Positions 56,582 through 64,000 of a stretch of DNA of 64,000 nucleotides are shown piece after piece. The position numbers were made by a program, and so were the translations under genes. Positions within the stretch are counted from its first letter, which is position 1. Each line of letters starts with the position of its first letter. The notes beneath the pieces were generated by a model, which was not told where the DNA came from, made no database searches, and worked only from the letters and a program-made list of their open reading frames with translations. Source of the DNA: Arthrobacter koreensis (GTDB taxonomy: Bacteria; Actinomycetota; Actinomycetes; Actinomycetales; Micrococcaceae); assembly GCF_009193255.1 (NCBI RefSeq), contig NZ_WACG01000001.1, positions 1,116,001 to 1,180,000 of the forward strand, given 5' to 3'.

Positions 56582-57837
56582 GCTTCCAGCCTACGTCCGG
56601 CGGCAGTGCCGGCAGTTTGTTTCAGCCGGCCGGGCAGGGTGGCTGCCAGGGCCGCGGCAATGCCCATGAGACAGAGCACGAATCCGGCCAGTCCGTTCCA
56701 GCCCGCGCTTTGGAAGAAGAGTCCCGCTGCCCAGCCCACCAGACTGGACCCGGTGTAATAGGCGAGGTTGTAGAGGGACGAGGCCTGGGCCCGGCCGGCC
56801 GGGGCCAGGACCGGCACCCAGCCCGAGGCAACCGCATGCGCTCCGAAGAAGCCGGCGGTGAAAATCACCAGGCCGGCTATGACGGCGGGAAGGGACTGCA
56901 GCAGGGTCAGGGCCAGCCCGCCGGCCATGACCGCGGTGCACGCCAGCAGCACGGTGCGGCGGCCGCCGCGCGCCCATCCTGAGGCCTTGCCTGCGAAGCG
57001 CGAGGACCAGGTGCCCGCCAGGTAGGCAAGAAACAGCGAGCTGGCGAGCGACTGGGGCAGATTGAACGGGGCGAGCTCAAGCCGGAATCCAAGATAGTTG
57101 TAGACGGCCACGAACCCGCCCATGAGCAGGAATGCCTGGGCATACAGCACCAGCTGGCGTCCCGAGCGGAGATTCACGGTGAGGCGGACGGCCAGTGTGG
57201 CTCCGCCGTCGGCCCTGCGCTGTGGAACGTGGCCGCGCTGCCGCGGCGCGGCGAGCATGAACACGACGGCGGCCGCGGCGGCGAGCAGGCTCACTGCCGC
57301 CACACCTATGCGCCAGGAGGAATATTCACCGACCGGCGCTGCCAGGATGCGTCCGGCAAGGCCGCCGACTGTGGTTCCGGAAACGTAGGTCCCGGCGGCG
57401 ACGGCTGCATGGACCGGACTCACCTCCTCGCTCAGGTAGGCCAGGGCGACGGCGGGAATCCCGCCCAGGGCCGCCCCCTCCGCGAACCGCAGGGCCAGCA
57501 GGACGGAGAAGTCAGGTGACAGCGGCACCACAAGCCCCAGGATGACGGCGGTGATGATCGCTGTGCGCATGGCGGGCAGGCGGCCAAAACGGTCTGCTGC
57601 CGCAGACCAGGGGATCACGGCGACGGCAAGGCCCAGTGTTGCCGCCGAGACGCTGAGCGCAGCGGTGGCCGCGCTCACGTTAAAGTCTGCGGCGAGCTGG
57701 GGCAGCAGGCCCTGAACCGAATAGAGCTGCGCGAAGGTCGCCACCCCTGCGGCCGCCAGGCCCACCAGTACCCTGCGGTAACCGGAGCTGCCCCGGAGAT
57801 GTCCGGCGAAGCCGGCCGTTTCAGCCACGGCCCGCAC
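56578..57837 (-). CDS. MFS transporter (arabinose-efflux/YnfM-like)
   Basis: The product has about 419 residues and twelve helices. It shows the family text GVATFAQLYSVQGLLPQLAA, AVIPWSAAADRFGRLPAMRT and LRFAEGAALGGIPAVALAYL, a good match to the sugar-efflux/YnfM-type group. The start is probably GTG at 57837 (GTG at 57828 is also possible); a longer open frame to 58284 is antisense to the HD-domain gene and was discarded. It overlaps the gene ahead of it and the MATE gene after it by a few bases. Confidence 0.87.
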   Translation of the reverse strand: MRAVAETAGFAGHLRGSSGYRRVLVGLAAAGVATFAQLYSVQGLLPQLAADFNVSAATAALSVSAATLGLAVAVIPWSAAADRFGRLPAMRTAIITAVILGLVVPLSPDFSVLLALRFAEGAALGGIPAVALAYLSEEVSPVHAAVAAGTYVSGTTVGGLAGRILAAPVGEYSSWRIGVAAVSLLAAAAAVVFMLAAPRQRGHVPQRRADGGATLAVRLTVNLRSGRQLVLYAQAFLLMGGFVAVYNYLGFRLELAPFNLPQSLASSLFLAYLAGTWSSRFAGKASGWARGGRRTVLLACTAVMAGGLALTLLQSLPAVIAGLVIFTAGFFGAHAVASGWVPVLAPAGRAQASSLYNLAYYTGSSLVGWAAGLFFQSAGWNGLAGFVLCLMGIAAALAATLPGRLKQTAGTAAGRRLEA

Positions 57838-58741
57838 CGGATCCGCTGCCGCTCCCGGCCGGGTAGCTGCCCGGCGCGAGCGAAGCCAGCTCACGGGCAA
57901 GGTTTGACCGTGCCGCTGAGCCCCACAGCTCTTCGCCGCGCTGCGTCCGGTACAGGTCCACACCGCGCGCAAGCAGCGTTTCAAGTACTCTCCGGCGGCC
58001 TTCGGCAAAGGCGGAATCCCCAACATGCCGGTATTCGCGCCGGACATCGGCCGCGTAGCGGTCATAATCCGCCGGGGCCCTGCCCAGCACTGCCAGGTCC
58101 GCGTCGCAGAGCAGCCGTCCGCGTTCGTCATCGGCTGCCGGGTCGTGGGCCGCTGTGAGGCGGACCAGCCGAGCGGCCTCGGCGGTTTCGGCTGCCGGGA
58201 TTCCGGCAGGCGGCAGCAGTTCCTCGGCCAGCCCCGCCGAGGCTTCCTCATCCGCACCCGCCACGCCGTCATACACAGCGTCATGGAACCACGCGGCCAG
58301 GAGCACCGGACGGTCGGAACAGCCGAGCCGGTGCAGCGCCTCTAGCACCTGCAGAAGGTGCCGCCTGTCATGGTAGTGCCGGTGCGGCTCACCCCAGCGG
58401 TTCAGCAGTTCGGCGCCCAGCTCCTCTGCGCCGGGGACGAGCGCGTCCCAGCGGCGGCGCAGCGGATGCACCAGTGATGCCGCCCGCTCGCGGGCCGGGA
58501 TACGCAGTCCGCCGGCAATCAGCGCACGGACCAGGGTGGCGCCGTCAACCGGCGCGGCACCGGCGGCCACCAGATCCGCATGGCGGTGCTGCGGCACATC
58601 GTAATGGTCACGGTCGAAGGCCCGGCGCGGGATGCCCGCTGCGGCGGCGAAGGCGTGGAGCTCTTCCAGGGAGGAGTCGGAGACGAGGTGGGAGAAGTAC
58701 GTTCCGTGGGCCGGCCAGAGGGGCGGATCAATGTAGATCAA
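57821..58741 (-). CDS. DUF4031-HD domain fusion protein
   Basis: The product has 306 residues. Residues 1-85 are a DUF4031 domain (IDPPLWPAHGTYFSHLVSDS followed by RAFDRDHYDVPQHRHADLVA). From about 95 to 275 a HD-type metal-phosphohydrolase follows, with HRHYHDRRHLLQVLEALHRL, AAWFHDAVYDGVAGADEEAS and CDADLAVLGRAPADYDRYAA. A TTG start gives the expected DUF4031 N-terminus. The function is unknown; the HD part suggests nucleotide or phosphate-ester hydrolysis. The gene heads a coupled operon with an MFS and a MATE transporter. Confidence 0.85.
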   Translation of the reverse strand: MIYIDPPLWPAHGTYFSHLVSDSSLEELHAFAAAAGIPRRAFDRDHYDVPQHRHADLVAAGAAPVDGATLVRALIAGGLRIPARERAASLVHPLRRRWDALVPGAEELGAELLNRWGEPHRHYHDRRHLLQVLEALHRLGCSDRPVLLAAWFHDAVYDGVAGADEEASAGLAEELLPPAGIPAAETAEAARLVRLTAAHDPAADDERGRLLCDADLAVLGRAPADYDRYAADVRREYRHVGDSAFAEGRRRVLETLLARGVDLYRTQRGEELWGSAARSNLARELASLAPGSYPAGSGSGSGAGRG

Positions 58742-58886
58742 GCGCGCACGTCCGGGAAATGAGCAGCAACCATTCCTCCATCCTTAGCCCACCGGCCCCG
58801 TATTTTCCATCCGGCCCCTGACAGGCACGCCATCCGGCTTCGGAACTCCCTTGTCCCGCCGCCCGCCGGGTGGTCCAATATCTGCC

Positions 58887-59990
58887 ATGACACAGACCGG
58901 GGACACCCTCCTTGCCATCGGCACCCGCAAGGGCCTGTGGCTGGCACAGAGCAGCGACCGCACGGGCTGGAAGCTCAGCGGTCCCCATTTCCTGATGAAC
59001 GAGGTAGCCAGCGTCGCCCTGGACACCCGGCACTCTCCCCCGCGTATCCTCGCCGGGCTGCTTTCCCCGCACTGGGGTCCCACGGTTGTGATCTCCGGAG
59101 ACCTCGGGGAAACCTGGACCGAACCGGAGGCGGGAGCCATCACTTTTCCGCCCGAAACAGGCGAGGCACTGGGCCGGATCTGGCAGCTGCAGCCGGACTC
59201 GGCTGACCGCCCCGAAGTCATCTGGGCCGGCTGCGAGCCGATCTCCGTCTGGAAATCCACCGACGGCGGCACCAGCTTCGAACTGAACGAGGCACTGTGG
59301 AACCATCCCCACCGCCCGGACTGGGGCGAGGGGTACGGCGGAGCGGCAGCGCACACGGTCCTTCCGAGCCCGGCAGACGAGAGTGTGCACGTGGCGATCA
59401 GTTCCGGCGGGGTGTACCGTTCCGACGACGGCGGGCAGTCCTGGGCTGCGCGAAACCACGGGATCTCCGCCTACTTCCTGCCGGACCCGAATCCCGAATT
59501 CGGCCAGTGCGTGCATAAGGTGGCGCGGGACGCCGCGGATCCTGCCCGCCTGTACGCCCAGAACCACCACGGGGTGTACCGCAGTGACGACGCCGGGGAC
59601 ACCTGGATATCGATTGCCGACGGACTGCCCGCGGATTTCGGATTCGTCATGCTGGCTCATCCGCATACCGGCGGCACGCTCTGGACCATTCCATTGGTTG
59701 CCGACGGCGAGCGCATTCCCCCCGGAGGCGAGCTGGCCGTCTACCGGAGCACGGATGCCGGGGAATCATGGACCCGGCAGGACACCGGGCTGCCCTCAGC
59801 CGAATACAACGCAGTCCTGCGCGATGCCGCTGCGGTCGATACGGCCGAGCCGGCTGGCGTCTACTTTGGGACCCGAGCGGGCGATGTGTATGCCAGTGCC
59901 GATGAGGGCGGAACGTTTTCCCTCGTGGCGTCCAACCTTCCGGACGTACTCTGCGTCCGGGCCGCCGCCGTCGGAACTCCGGAACCGTGA
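58887..59990 (+). CDS. BNR/Asp-box beta-propeller protein (sialidase-like, non-catalytic)
   Basis: The product has about 367 residues. Repeated Asp-box motifs (SxDxGxTW) are seen as SGDLGETWTE, STDGGTSFEL, SDDGGQSWAA, SDDAGDTWIS, STDAGESWTR and SADEGGTFSL. It forms a beta-propeller that resembles sialidase and photosystem-assembly proteins; no sialidase catalytic arginine triad is apparent. No signal peptide is present. It overlaps the small MoaD/ThiS gene by four bases, so both are translated together. A role as a scaffold or in sulfur transfer is possible but not shown. Confidence 0.85.
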   Translation: MTQTGDTLLAIGTRKGLWLAQSSDRTGWKLSGPHFLMNEVASVALDTRHSPPRILAGLLSPHWGPTVVISGDLGETWTEPEAGAITFPPETGEALGRIWQLQPDSADRPEVIWAGCEPISVWKSTDGGTSFELNEALWNHPHRPDWGEGYGGAAAHTVLPSPADESVHVAISSGGVYRSDDGGQSWAARNHGISAYFLPDPNPEFGQCVHKVARDAADPARLYAQNHHGVYRSDDAGDTWISIADGLPADFGFVMLAHPHTGGTLWTIPLVADGERIPPGGELAVYRSTDAGESWTRQDTGLPSAEYNAVLRDAAAVDTAEPAGVYFGTRAGDVYASADEGGTFSLVASNLPDVLCVRAAAVGTPEP

Positions 59991-60280
59991 CCGGCACCGA
60001 GGTTCGGATCGTCCTGCCGGAGGTTCTCGCAGCTGCCGCAGGAGGAACCCGGGAACTCAGCGTTCCGGGAGAGGCCGGGCTGACCGTAGGTTCCCTGCTG
60101 GACGGACTGGGCTCCCGCTTCCCTGTCCTGGAACGGCGTATCCGCGATGAGCAGGGAACTGTCCGCCGTTTCGTCAATATATATGTGGACGGCGAGGACA
60201 TCCGCGGCCTGGACCGCCAGCACAGTGAGGTCAGCCCTGGTGCCGAAGTGCTGATCCTGCAGTCAATCGCCGGCGGCTGA
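59987..60280 (+). CDS. MoaD/ThiS family ubiquitin-like sulfur carrier
   Basis: The product has 97 residues and a beta-grasp fold. It ends in ILQSIAGG, the Gly-Gly tail needed for adenylation and thiocarboxylate formation. It starts MTGTEVRIVLPEVLAAAAGG and has the typical GLTVGSLLDGLGSRFPVL and FVNIYVDGEDIRGLDRQHSE. It overlaps the BNR-repeat gene by ATGA. No MoaE, ThiG, E1-like or other cofactor-biosynthesis gene is adjacent, so this is a stand-alone sulfur carrier with the propeller protein as its only visible partner. Confidence 0.9.
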   Translation: MTGTEVRIVLPEVLAAAAGGTRELSVPGEAGLTVGSLLDGLGSRFPVLERRIRDEQGTVRRFVNIYVDGEDIRGLDRQHSEVSPGAEVLILQSIAGG

Positions 60281-60327
60281 AGGCCTTCCTGCCGCCACTG
60301 CGGGGTGGACCCCCGGTTAAACAGAAG

Positions 60328-60365
60328 AACGGCCGGACACCCTTGAGGGGTGTCCGGCCGTTTTC
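60328..60365. terminator. Bidirectional terminator between MoaD/ThiS and Rpf-like genes
   Basis: Arms of 15 bp, AACGGCCGGACACCC and its complement, flank a 5-nt loop, with TTTT after the right arm and an A-rich stretch before the left arm. It lies between convergent genes and suits both. Confidence 0.9.
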
Positions 60366-60379
60366 GCTGCAGGTACCGG

Positions 60380-61093
60380 TTAGGCCGGGAGCTGCAGGGC
60401 CTGTCCGGTGAGGATCAGGTCGGGGTGGATTACGGTGCCGGTGTTGGCTGCGTACAGAGCCTGCCAGCCGCCTTCGATGCCGAGCTTCTCGGCGATGGTG
60501 GACAGGGTGTCGCCAGCCTGGACGGTGTAGGACTCGCCGCTGACCGCGGGAGCCGGAACCGCAGCGGCAACGCCCTGCGAGGTGGCCGGAACCTCTACCG
60601 GTGCAACGGCTTCAGGCTGAACCGGAGCGGTGTAGGTCTCGACCGGTGCAGCCGGAGCCTCTACCGGTACCGAGTAGGTCTGAACGGGGGCTTCGGCAAC
60701 AGGTGCCTGCTGCACCGGAGCCGCAGCCTGCGGGTTGGCAGTAGCGCCGGTCATGCCCAGCTTGGCAGTGCAGGCAGGCCAGGCGCCGGGGCCCTGCTCG
60801 GCCAGTACACGCTCGGCAACAGCGATCTGCTGCTCACGGCTTGCGTTGGAGGGGTCGCCGGTGCCGCCGAATGCCGCCCAGGTGCTGGGCGTGAACTGCA
60901 GGCCGCCGGAGAATCCGTTACCGGTGCTGATGCCCCAGTTACCGCCGCTTTCGCACTGTGCGAGGGCATCCCAGTCCATTGAGGCTGCGTTGGCCGGAGC
61001 GGCCATGCCGGCGAGTCCGGCAGCGCCGGCACCAGTGATGGCAGCGGCAGCAAGTCCACGACGGACGTAACGGGTGATCTTCGAGTTCTTCAT
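60380..61093 (-). CDS. Resuscitation-promoting-factor-like protein with LysM domain
   Basis: The product has about 237 residues. A signal peptide of roughly 35 residues (MKNSKITRYVRRGLAAAAIT then AAPANA) precedes the transglycosylase-like domain. The Rpf motif DALAQCESGGNWGISTGNGF followed by SGGLQFTPSTWAAFGG carries the catalytic glutamate in CESGGNW. A Pro/Ala/Val-rich linker follows, then a LysM peptidoglycan-binding domain (YTVQAGDTLSTIAEKLGIEG). It hydrolyses peptidoglycan and may wake dormant cells. A roughly 230-nt structured leader precedes it, a riboswitch candidate. Confidence 0.93.
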   Translation of the reverse strand: MKNSKITRYVRRGLAAAAITGAGAAGLAGMAAPANAASMDWDALAQCESGGNWGISTGNGFSGGLQFTPSTWAAFGGTGDPSNASREQQIAVAERVLAEQGPGAWPACTAKLGMTGATANPQAAAPVQQAPVAEAPVQTYSVPVEAPAAPVETYTAPVQPEAVAPVEVPATSQGVAAAVPAPAVSGESYTVQAGDTLSTIAEKLGIEGGWQALYAANTGTVIHPDLILTGQALQLPA

Positions 61094-61321
61094 TAGCTGT
61101 ATCTGCTCCTGAGGCCCACCTGCGCTCCGCCCGTCCCCGGGCTTCATTACGCCGTCGCCTGCCCCCGACTGTTAGAGGTCTTGTTCAGTGCTCCCACAGC
61201 GGCGACGCGCGGTGGCGTGGGGCACGATGCAATTTGTCTCGGCTGCACCGTCTGATGGGGTGCTGCCGGCCGGATCAGGTTCAGCTTTTCGGGACCCGGC
61301 TACCGCCCGTGTTTCGGGCAC
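61094..61321 (-). ncRNA. Structured leader RNA of the Rpf-like gene (possible c-di-AMP riboswitch)
   Basis: The predicted 5' UTR is about 228 nt and highly structured. On the minus strand, hairpins are GCCCG/CGGGC (61305-61319), GCCGGGTC/GATCCGGC (61293-61300 with 61269-61276) and a near-symmetric CGGCAGCACC/GGTGCAGCCG (61240-61268). Unpaired parts are A-rich. Near the start codon a GCCCG/CGGGC stem could hide or free the translation signals. Actinobacterial rpf genes often have ydaO-type c-di-AMP riboswitches, which is why I suggest one. I cannot confirm the aptamer core by eye. Confidence 0.45.
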
Positions 61322-61327
61322 TCATCT

Positions 61328-61356
61328 AAGGTAGGGAAGACACAAATCGATATCAA
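61328..61356 (-). promoter_or_regulatory. Promoter of the Rpf-like gene leader
   Basis: On the minus strand TTGATA (61351-61356) and TACCTT (61328-61333) are separated by exactly 17 bp. The predicted start at about 61321 lies just before the first hairpin of the leader, which supports the long structured 5' UTR. Confidence 0.7.
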
Positions 61357-61508
61357 ACCGAGACCTTCTCCGGAGTGTCGTTGCCAACCGTGCGATCCGC
61401 GTGCTCATGCCGATCGGGCGGCGCAATGTGCACTTTGCCACAGAGCGCGGAAAAGCGGGTTTCCGACTGTCTGGACTTGGTCCTGCAACCGGTCTAGGGT
61501 TTGTCCTC

Positions 61509-63539
61509 GTGCTCACATTCTTCAATGCGCTCAAGCGCATTCTGGTGGGGCGTCCGTACGGCAACGAGCAGCTCTCCCGCACACTGCTGCGCAAGCGCGT
61601 GGCCCTGCCGGTATATGCCTCGGACGCGCTGTCATCCGCCGCCTACGCCCCGGATGAAATCCTCCTGACGCTCGCCCTGGCCGGGGTGGCCGCGGTAACG
61701 CTTTCCCCCTGGGTGGGACTGGCAGTCATCGTGGTTCTGCTAACGGTCGTTGCGTCCTACCGCCAGAACGTCCATGCGTATCCGTCCGGCGGCGGCGACT
61801 ACGAAATCGCCAGTGAAAACCTCGGCCGCAAAGCCGGCCTGACCGTCGGATCCGCCCTGCTGGTGGACTACGTACTCACCGTCGCGGTGTCGATGTCCTC
61901 GGCGGCCCAGTACCTCGTCACCGCCGTGCCGGCGCTGCACGGGCGGCAGGGGCTGCTCGCCGCAGCCGGCGTGGTGATCCTCATGCTCATCAACCTGCGC
62001 GGCGTGAAGGAAGCGGGCTCCGTGTTCGCGGTGCCAACCTACCTCTTCCTCGCTTCAGTGCTGGGCATGTGCGCCATCGGCCTGTTCCAGGCGGCCACGG
62101 GCACCCTGGAGCAGGCACCTTCCGCAGGGTTCGACCTGCTTCCCGAGGCGGGACTCGACGCCGGACTCACCGGTCTGGCCGGTGCCTTCCTCCTGCTCCG
62201 GGCGTTCTCCTCCGGCGCTGCCGCGCTCACCGGCGTGGAAGCCATCAGCAACGGCGTTCCGACGTTCCGCAAGCCCAAGAGCCGCAATGCCGCCACTACC
62301 CTGCTGCTGCTGGGCGGGCTGGCAGCAGCCATGCTTGCCGGCATCCTCGCCCTGGCGACCCTCACCAAGGTCCATTTTGTGCAGGACCCTGCCACCCAGC
62401 TGCTGCAGAACGGGTTGCCGGTCCAGGACTACATCCAGCACCCGGTCATCAGCCAGCTGGCAGAGACCGTCTTCGGAGACGGCTCACTGTTCTTCTACGT
62501 TGTGGTCGCCTCGACCGGACTGATCCTGGTGTTCGCATCCAACACGGCCTTCAACGGTTTCCCCATCCTGGCGTCCGTGCTGGCGAAGGACGGCTACCTG
62601 CCCCGGCAGATGCGCACCCGCGGGGACCGGCTGGCCTTCAGCAACGGCATCATCGTCCTCGGGCTGGCGGCACTAGCCCTGATCCTCATTTTCAACGCGG
62701 ATGTGACACGGCTGATCCAGCTTTACATCGTTGGCGTCTTTGTCTCCTTCACGGCAAGCCAGCTGGGCATGATCCGGCACTGGACCGCCAAGCTCCGCAC
62801 CGAACGCAAACCTGAAAACCGGCGCCGGATGGTCCGTTCCAGGCTGATCAACTCCTGTGGTTTCGGCATGACGGCCCTGGTGCTGGTGATCGTGGTGGTC
62901 ACCAAGTTTGAGCACGGAGCCTGGATTGCCCTGTTAGCCATGGCATTCCTGTACGTGGTGATGGACAGCATCCGCCGGCACTACGAGGCGGTTGCCGAAG
63001 AACTGCGGGTCGAGGAAGATCCCTCGGTCCTGGCGCTTCCCAGCCGGGTCAACGCGGTGATCCTGGTCTCCAAGGTGCACAAGCCCGTCCTGCGGGCCCT
63101 GGCCTACGCACGGGCCTCACGCCCCTCGAGCCTGAACGCCATCATTGTGGACCTGGATGCGGATGAAACGGAGAGGACCGTCCGTGAATGGGAGCGGCTG
63201 CGCATCCCCGTGCCCCTGACAGTTCTTTCCTCCCCCTACCGGGAAACCGTCTCACCGGTCCTGGCGTACCTGCGTGAAGCCCGCCGTGCCTCTCCGCGGG
63301 AACTGTTCGTGGTCTACATTCCCGAGTACGTCGTCGGGCGCTGGTGGGAGCAGCTCGTGCACAACCAGACCGCCCTGCGGATCAAGGCACGGCTCCACTT
63401 TGAACCGGGCATCATGGTTGCCAGTGTTCCGTGGCAGCTGGCCTCCAGCCGTGACGCCGCCGCAGCGTCACGCGAAGCGGGCGAGGATGTCCGTCCGAGT
63501 TCGGTTGCGCAGCCGAACCCGGACGCCAAGACCCTCTGA
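61509..63539 (+). CDS. APC family permease with long cytoplasmic C-terminal domain
   Basis: The product has about 676 residues. Twelve membrane helices occupy about residues 30-500. Family text includes VALPVYASDALSSAAYAPDE, AYPSGGGDYEIASENLGRKA and GVEAISNGVPTFRKPKSRNA. A soluble C-terminal part (about 510-676) holds VNAVILVSKVHKPVLRALAY, resembling universal-stress-protein-like folds. It may import an amino acid or, as in some actinobacterial relatives, potassium or a polyamine. The GTG at 61509 follows a TAGGGT -10-like box, so it could be leaderless; a GTG at 61401 would extend the protein by 36 unlikely residues. Confidence 0.85.
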   Translation: MLTFFNALKRILVGRPYGNEQLSRTLLRKRVALPVYASDALSSAAYAPDEILLTLALAGVAAVTLSPWVGLAVIVVLLTVVASYRQNVHAYPSGGGDYEIASENLGRKAGLTVGSALLVDYVLTVAVSMSSAAQYLVTAVPALHGRQGLLAAAGVVILMLINLRGVKEAGSVFAVPTYLFLASVLGMCAIGLFQAATGTLEQAPSAGFDLLPEAGLDAGLTGLAGAFLLLRAFSSGAAALTGVEAISNGVPTFRKPKSRNAATTLLLLGGLAAAMLAGILALATLTKVHFVQDPATQLLQNGLPVQDYIQHPVISQLAETVFGDGSLFFYVVVASTGLILVFASNTAFNGFPILASVLAKDGYLPRQMRTRGDRLAFSNGIIVLGLAALALILIFNADVTRLIQLYIVGVFVSFTASQLGMIRHWTAKLRTERKPENRRRMVRSRLINSCGFGMTALVLVIVVVTKFEHGAWIALLAMAFLYVVMDSIRRHYEAVAEELRVEEDPSVLALPSRVNAVILVSKVHKPVLRALAYARASRPSSLNAIIVDLDADETERTVREWERLRIPVPLTVLSSPYRETVSPVLAYLREARRASPRELFVVYIPEYVVGRWWEQLVHNQTALRIKARLHFEPGIMVASVPWQLASSRDAAAASREAGEDVRPSSVAQPNPDAKTL

Positions 63540-63541
63540 CC

Positions 63542-64000
63542 CTAGCGCAGCAGCGGGCCGGCTTCCGCGCCGAAAGCCTCGTCCTGCAGCCCTTCCCGGC
63601 GGGCCGCAGCAACGGCGGCGGCCGTGTCCTCGGCGATCAGCTCGGCGTTAATCGCTGCGGCCGTGGCGAGCCCGGCGGCGGCGGCCCCGATGACCTGCGT
63701 CATGGGGGACGTCAAGTTGCCTGTGGCATACACCCCTGGGACGGAGGTCGCACCGCTGGGCTCCGCGGGTACGGCAGTTCCAATGGCAAGGTCCCCAAAG
63801 TACTGATCCTCCGCGGCCAGCCCCACGCCGGCAAGGTAACCGTCCCGGGCACGCAGCTTCGACATCACAACGAGGGCCTGGCGGGGCACAAACTCCCCCG
63901 ACGCCAGCCGCACCCCGGCCAGGCCGGCGCCGTCGCCCTCCACCGCAGTTACCGGGCCGTCCACGATCCGAATTCCGCGGGCGGCGAGCTGCCCTTCCTG
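63542..64000 (-). CDS. NAD(P)/FAD-dependent oxidoreductase, C-terminal part (thioredoxin-reductase-like)
   Basis: The gene runs off the right edge; only the last 150 or so codons are present. The visible part begins QEGQLAARGIRIVDGPVTAV. It ends with the second FAD-binding motif VPGVYATGNLTSPMTQVIGA followed by AAAGLATAAAINAELIAEDT, which is typical of thioredoxin-reductase-fold enzymes. A redox-active cysteine pair is not visible in this part; the family also has members without it. The stop lies 2 bp beyond the convergent APC permease stop. Confidence 0.8.
   Translation of the reverse strand, partial: QEGQLAARGIRIVDGPVTAVEGDGAGLAGVRLASGEFVPRQALVVMSKLRARDGYLAGVGLAAEDQYFGDLAIGTAVPAEPSGATSVPGVYATGNLTSPMTQVIGAAAAGLATAAAINAELIAEDTAAAVAAARREGLQDEAFGAEAGPLLR

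Noticed and set aside
56578-58284. Extension of the MFS gene at 56578 to 58284
   Set aside because: The extra N-terminus overlaps the DUF4031-HD gene on the same strand in another frame and has low-complexity text. The transporter begins near 57837.
58887-59990. Active sialidase
   Set aside because: Only Asp-box repeats are visible. The arginine triad and secretion signal are missing.
61240-61320. TPP riboswitch (TGAACCTGATCCGG matches the 3' THI-box)
   Set aside because: The CUGAGA half of the aptamer and the GUAAUGCC segment after the match are missing, and the downstream gene is not a thiamine gene.
1-64000. CRISPR arrays, insertion sequences, integrons
   Set aside because: I found no regularly spaced repeats, no transposase or integrase and no terminal inverted repeats with target duplications.

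Overview
This window comes from a high-GC Gram-positive chromosome. Several things point to a member of the Micrococcaceae, most likely Arthrobacter or a close relative: GC-rich third codon positions, frequent GTG and TTG starts, tight ATGA/GTGA gene overlaps, an Rpf/LysM secreted protein, a class-E-sortase-like LAATG tail, a CGNR regulator and an ScbR-like regulator. The genus is an inference from gene content, because no rRNA is present. I see no transposase, integrase, phage module or CRISPR array. It reads as ordinary chromosome rich in accessory metabolism.

Layout. Positions 1-4.3 kb hold a branched-chain 2-oxoacid dehydrogenase operon (E1alpha, E1beta, E2 cut by the window edge) behind a PLP aminotransferase. 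4.4-8.1 kb hold a small holin-like membrane protein, a WXG-like helical protein paired with a GYSQG esterase, and purB. 8.1-15.5 kb hold rlmN, a GNAT enzyme, a DUF1295 membrane protein, a nucleoside deaminase, an SMP-30 protein, two MFS transporters and a TetR regulator. 15.6-19.7 kb hold an AraC regulator, aldehyde dehydrogenase and GMC oxidoreductase set for alcohol or choline-type oxidation. 19.8-28.3 kb form a polyol/sugar-alcohol region: a sorbitol-DH-like enzyme, an ABC importer, a SorC-type regulator and, beyond an initiator tRNA and an APC permease, a mannitol 2-dehydrogenase. Near-identical palindromes (CTCAAATGAGC) lie in front of both the ABC operon and the mannitol dehydrogenase, so they probably form one regulon.

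28.4-37 kb hold a small hypothetical gene, an orphan PstS-like lipoprotein, a DUF1304 membrane protein, a four-gene DNA-alkylation repair operon led by its own ECF sigma factor (sigma, ogt, alkB, alkA), an acyl-CoA dehydrogenase with an amidohydrolase, and a SulP transporter. 37-41.4 kb hold a serine hydrolase, a DapA-like lyase, a RecQ-like helicase and a CinA-like protein. 41.5-45.9 kb hold a cassette of four overlapping glycosyltransferases ending in a small tail ORF and a strong terminator. 45.9-54.5 kb hold an autoregulated TetR-MFS pair, an ScbR-like regulator divergent from an acyl-CoA synthetase, a cytochrome b-type protein, a DMT exporter divergent from a CGNR regulator, a broken LAATG surface-protein tail and two small membrane proteins. 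54.6-64 kb hold a DUF308-like protein, a DUF4031-HD/MFS/MATE operon, a BNR-repeat plus MoaD/ThiS pair, an Rpf-LysM protein with a long structured leader (riboswitch candidate), a large APC permease and the C-terminal part of a flavin oxidoreductase.

The most noteworthy items are the self-contained sigma/ogt/alkB/alkA operon with an ECF-like promoter, the glycosyltransferase cassette, a 56-bp palindromic repeat family (three copies with 20-bp arms and a constant 16-nt loop), the shared polyol operator together with a frame break at the start of its presumed regulator, the BNR-MoaD pair, and the leader RNA of the rpf-like gene.
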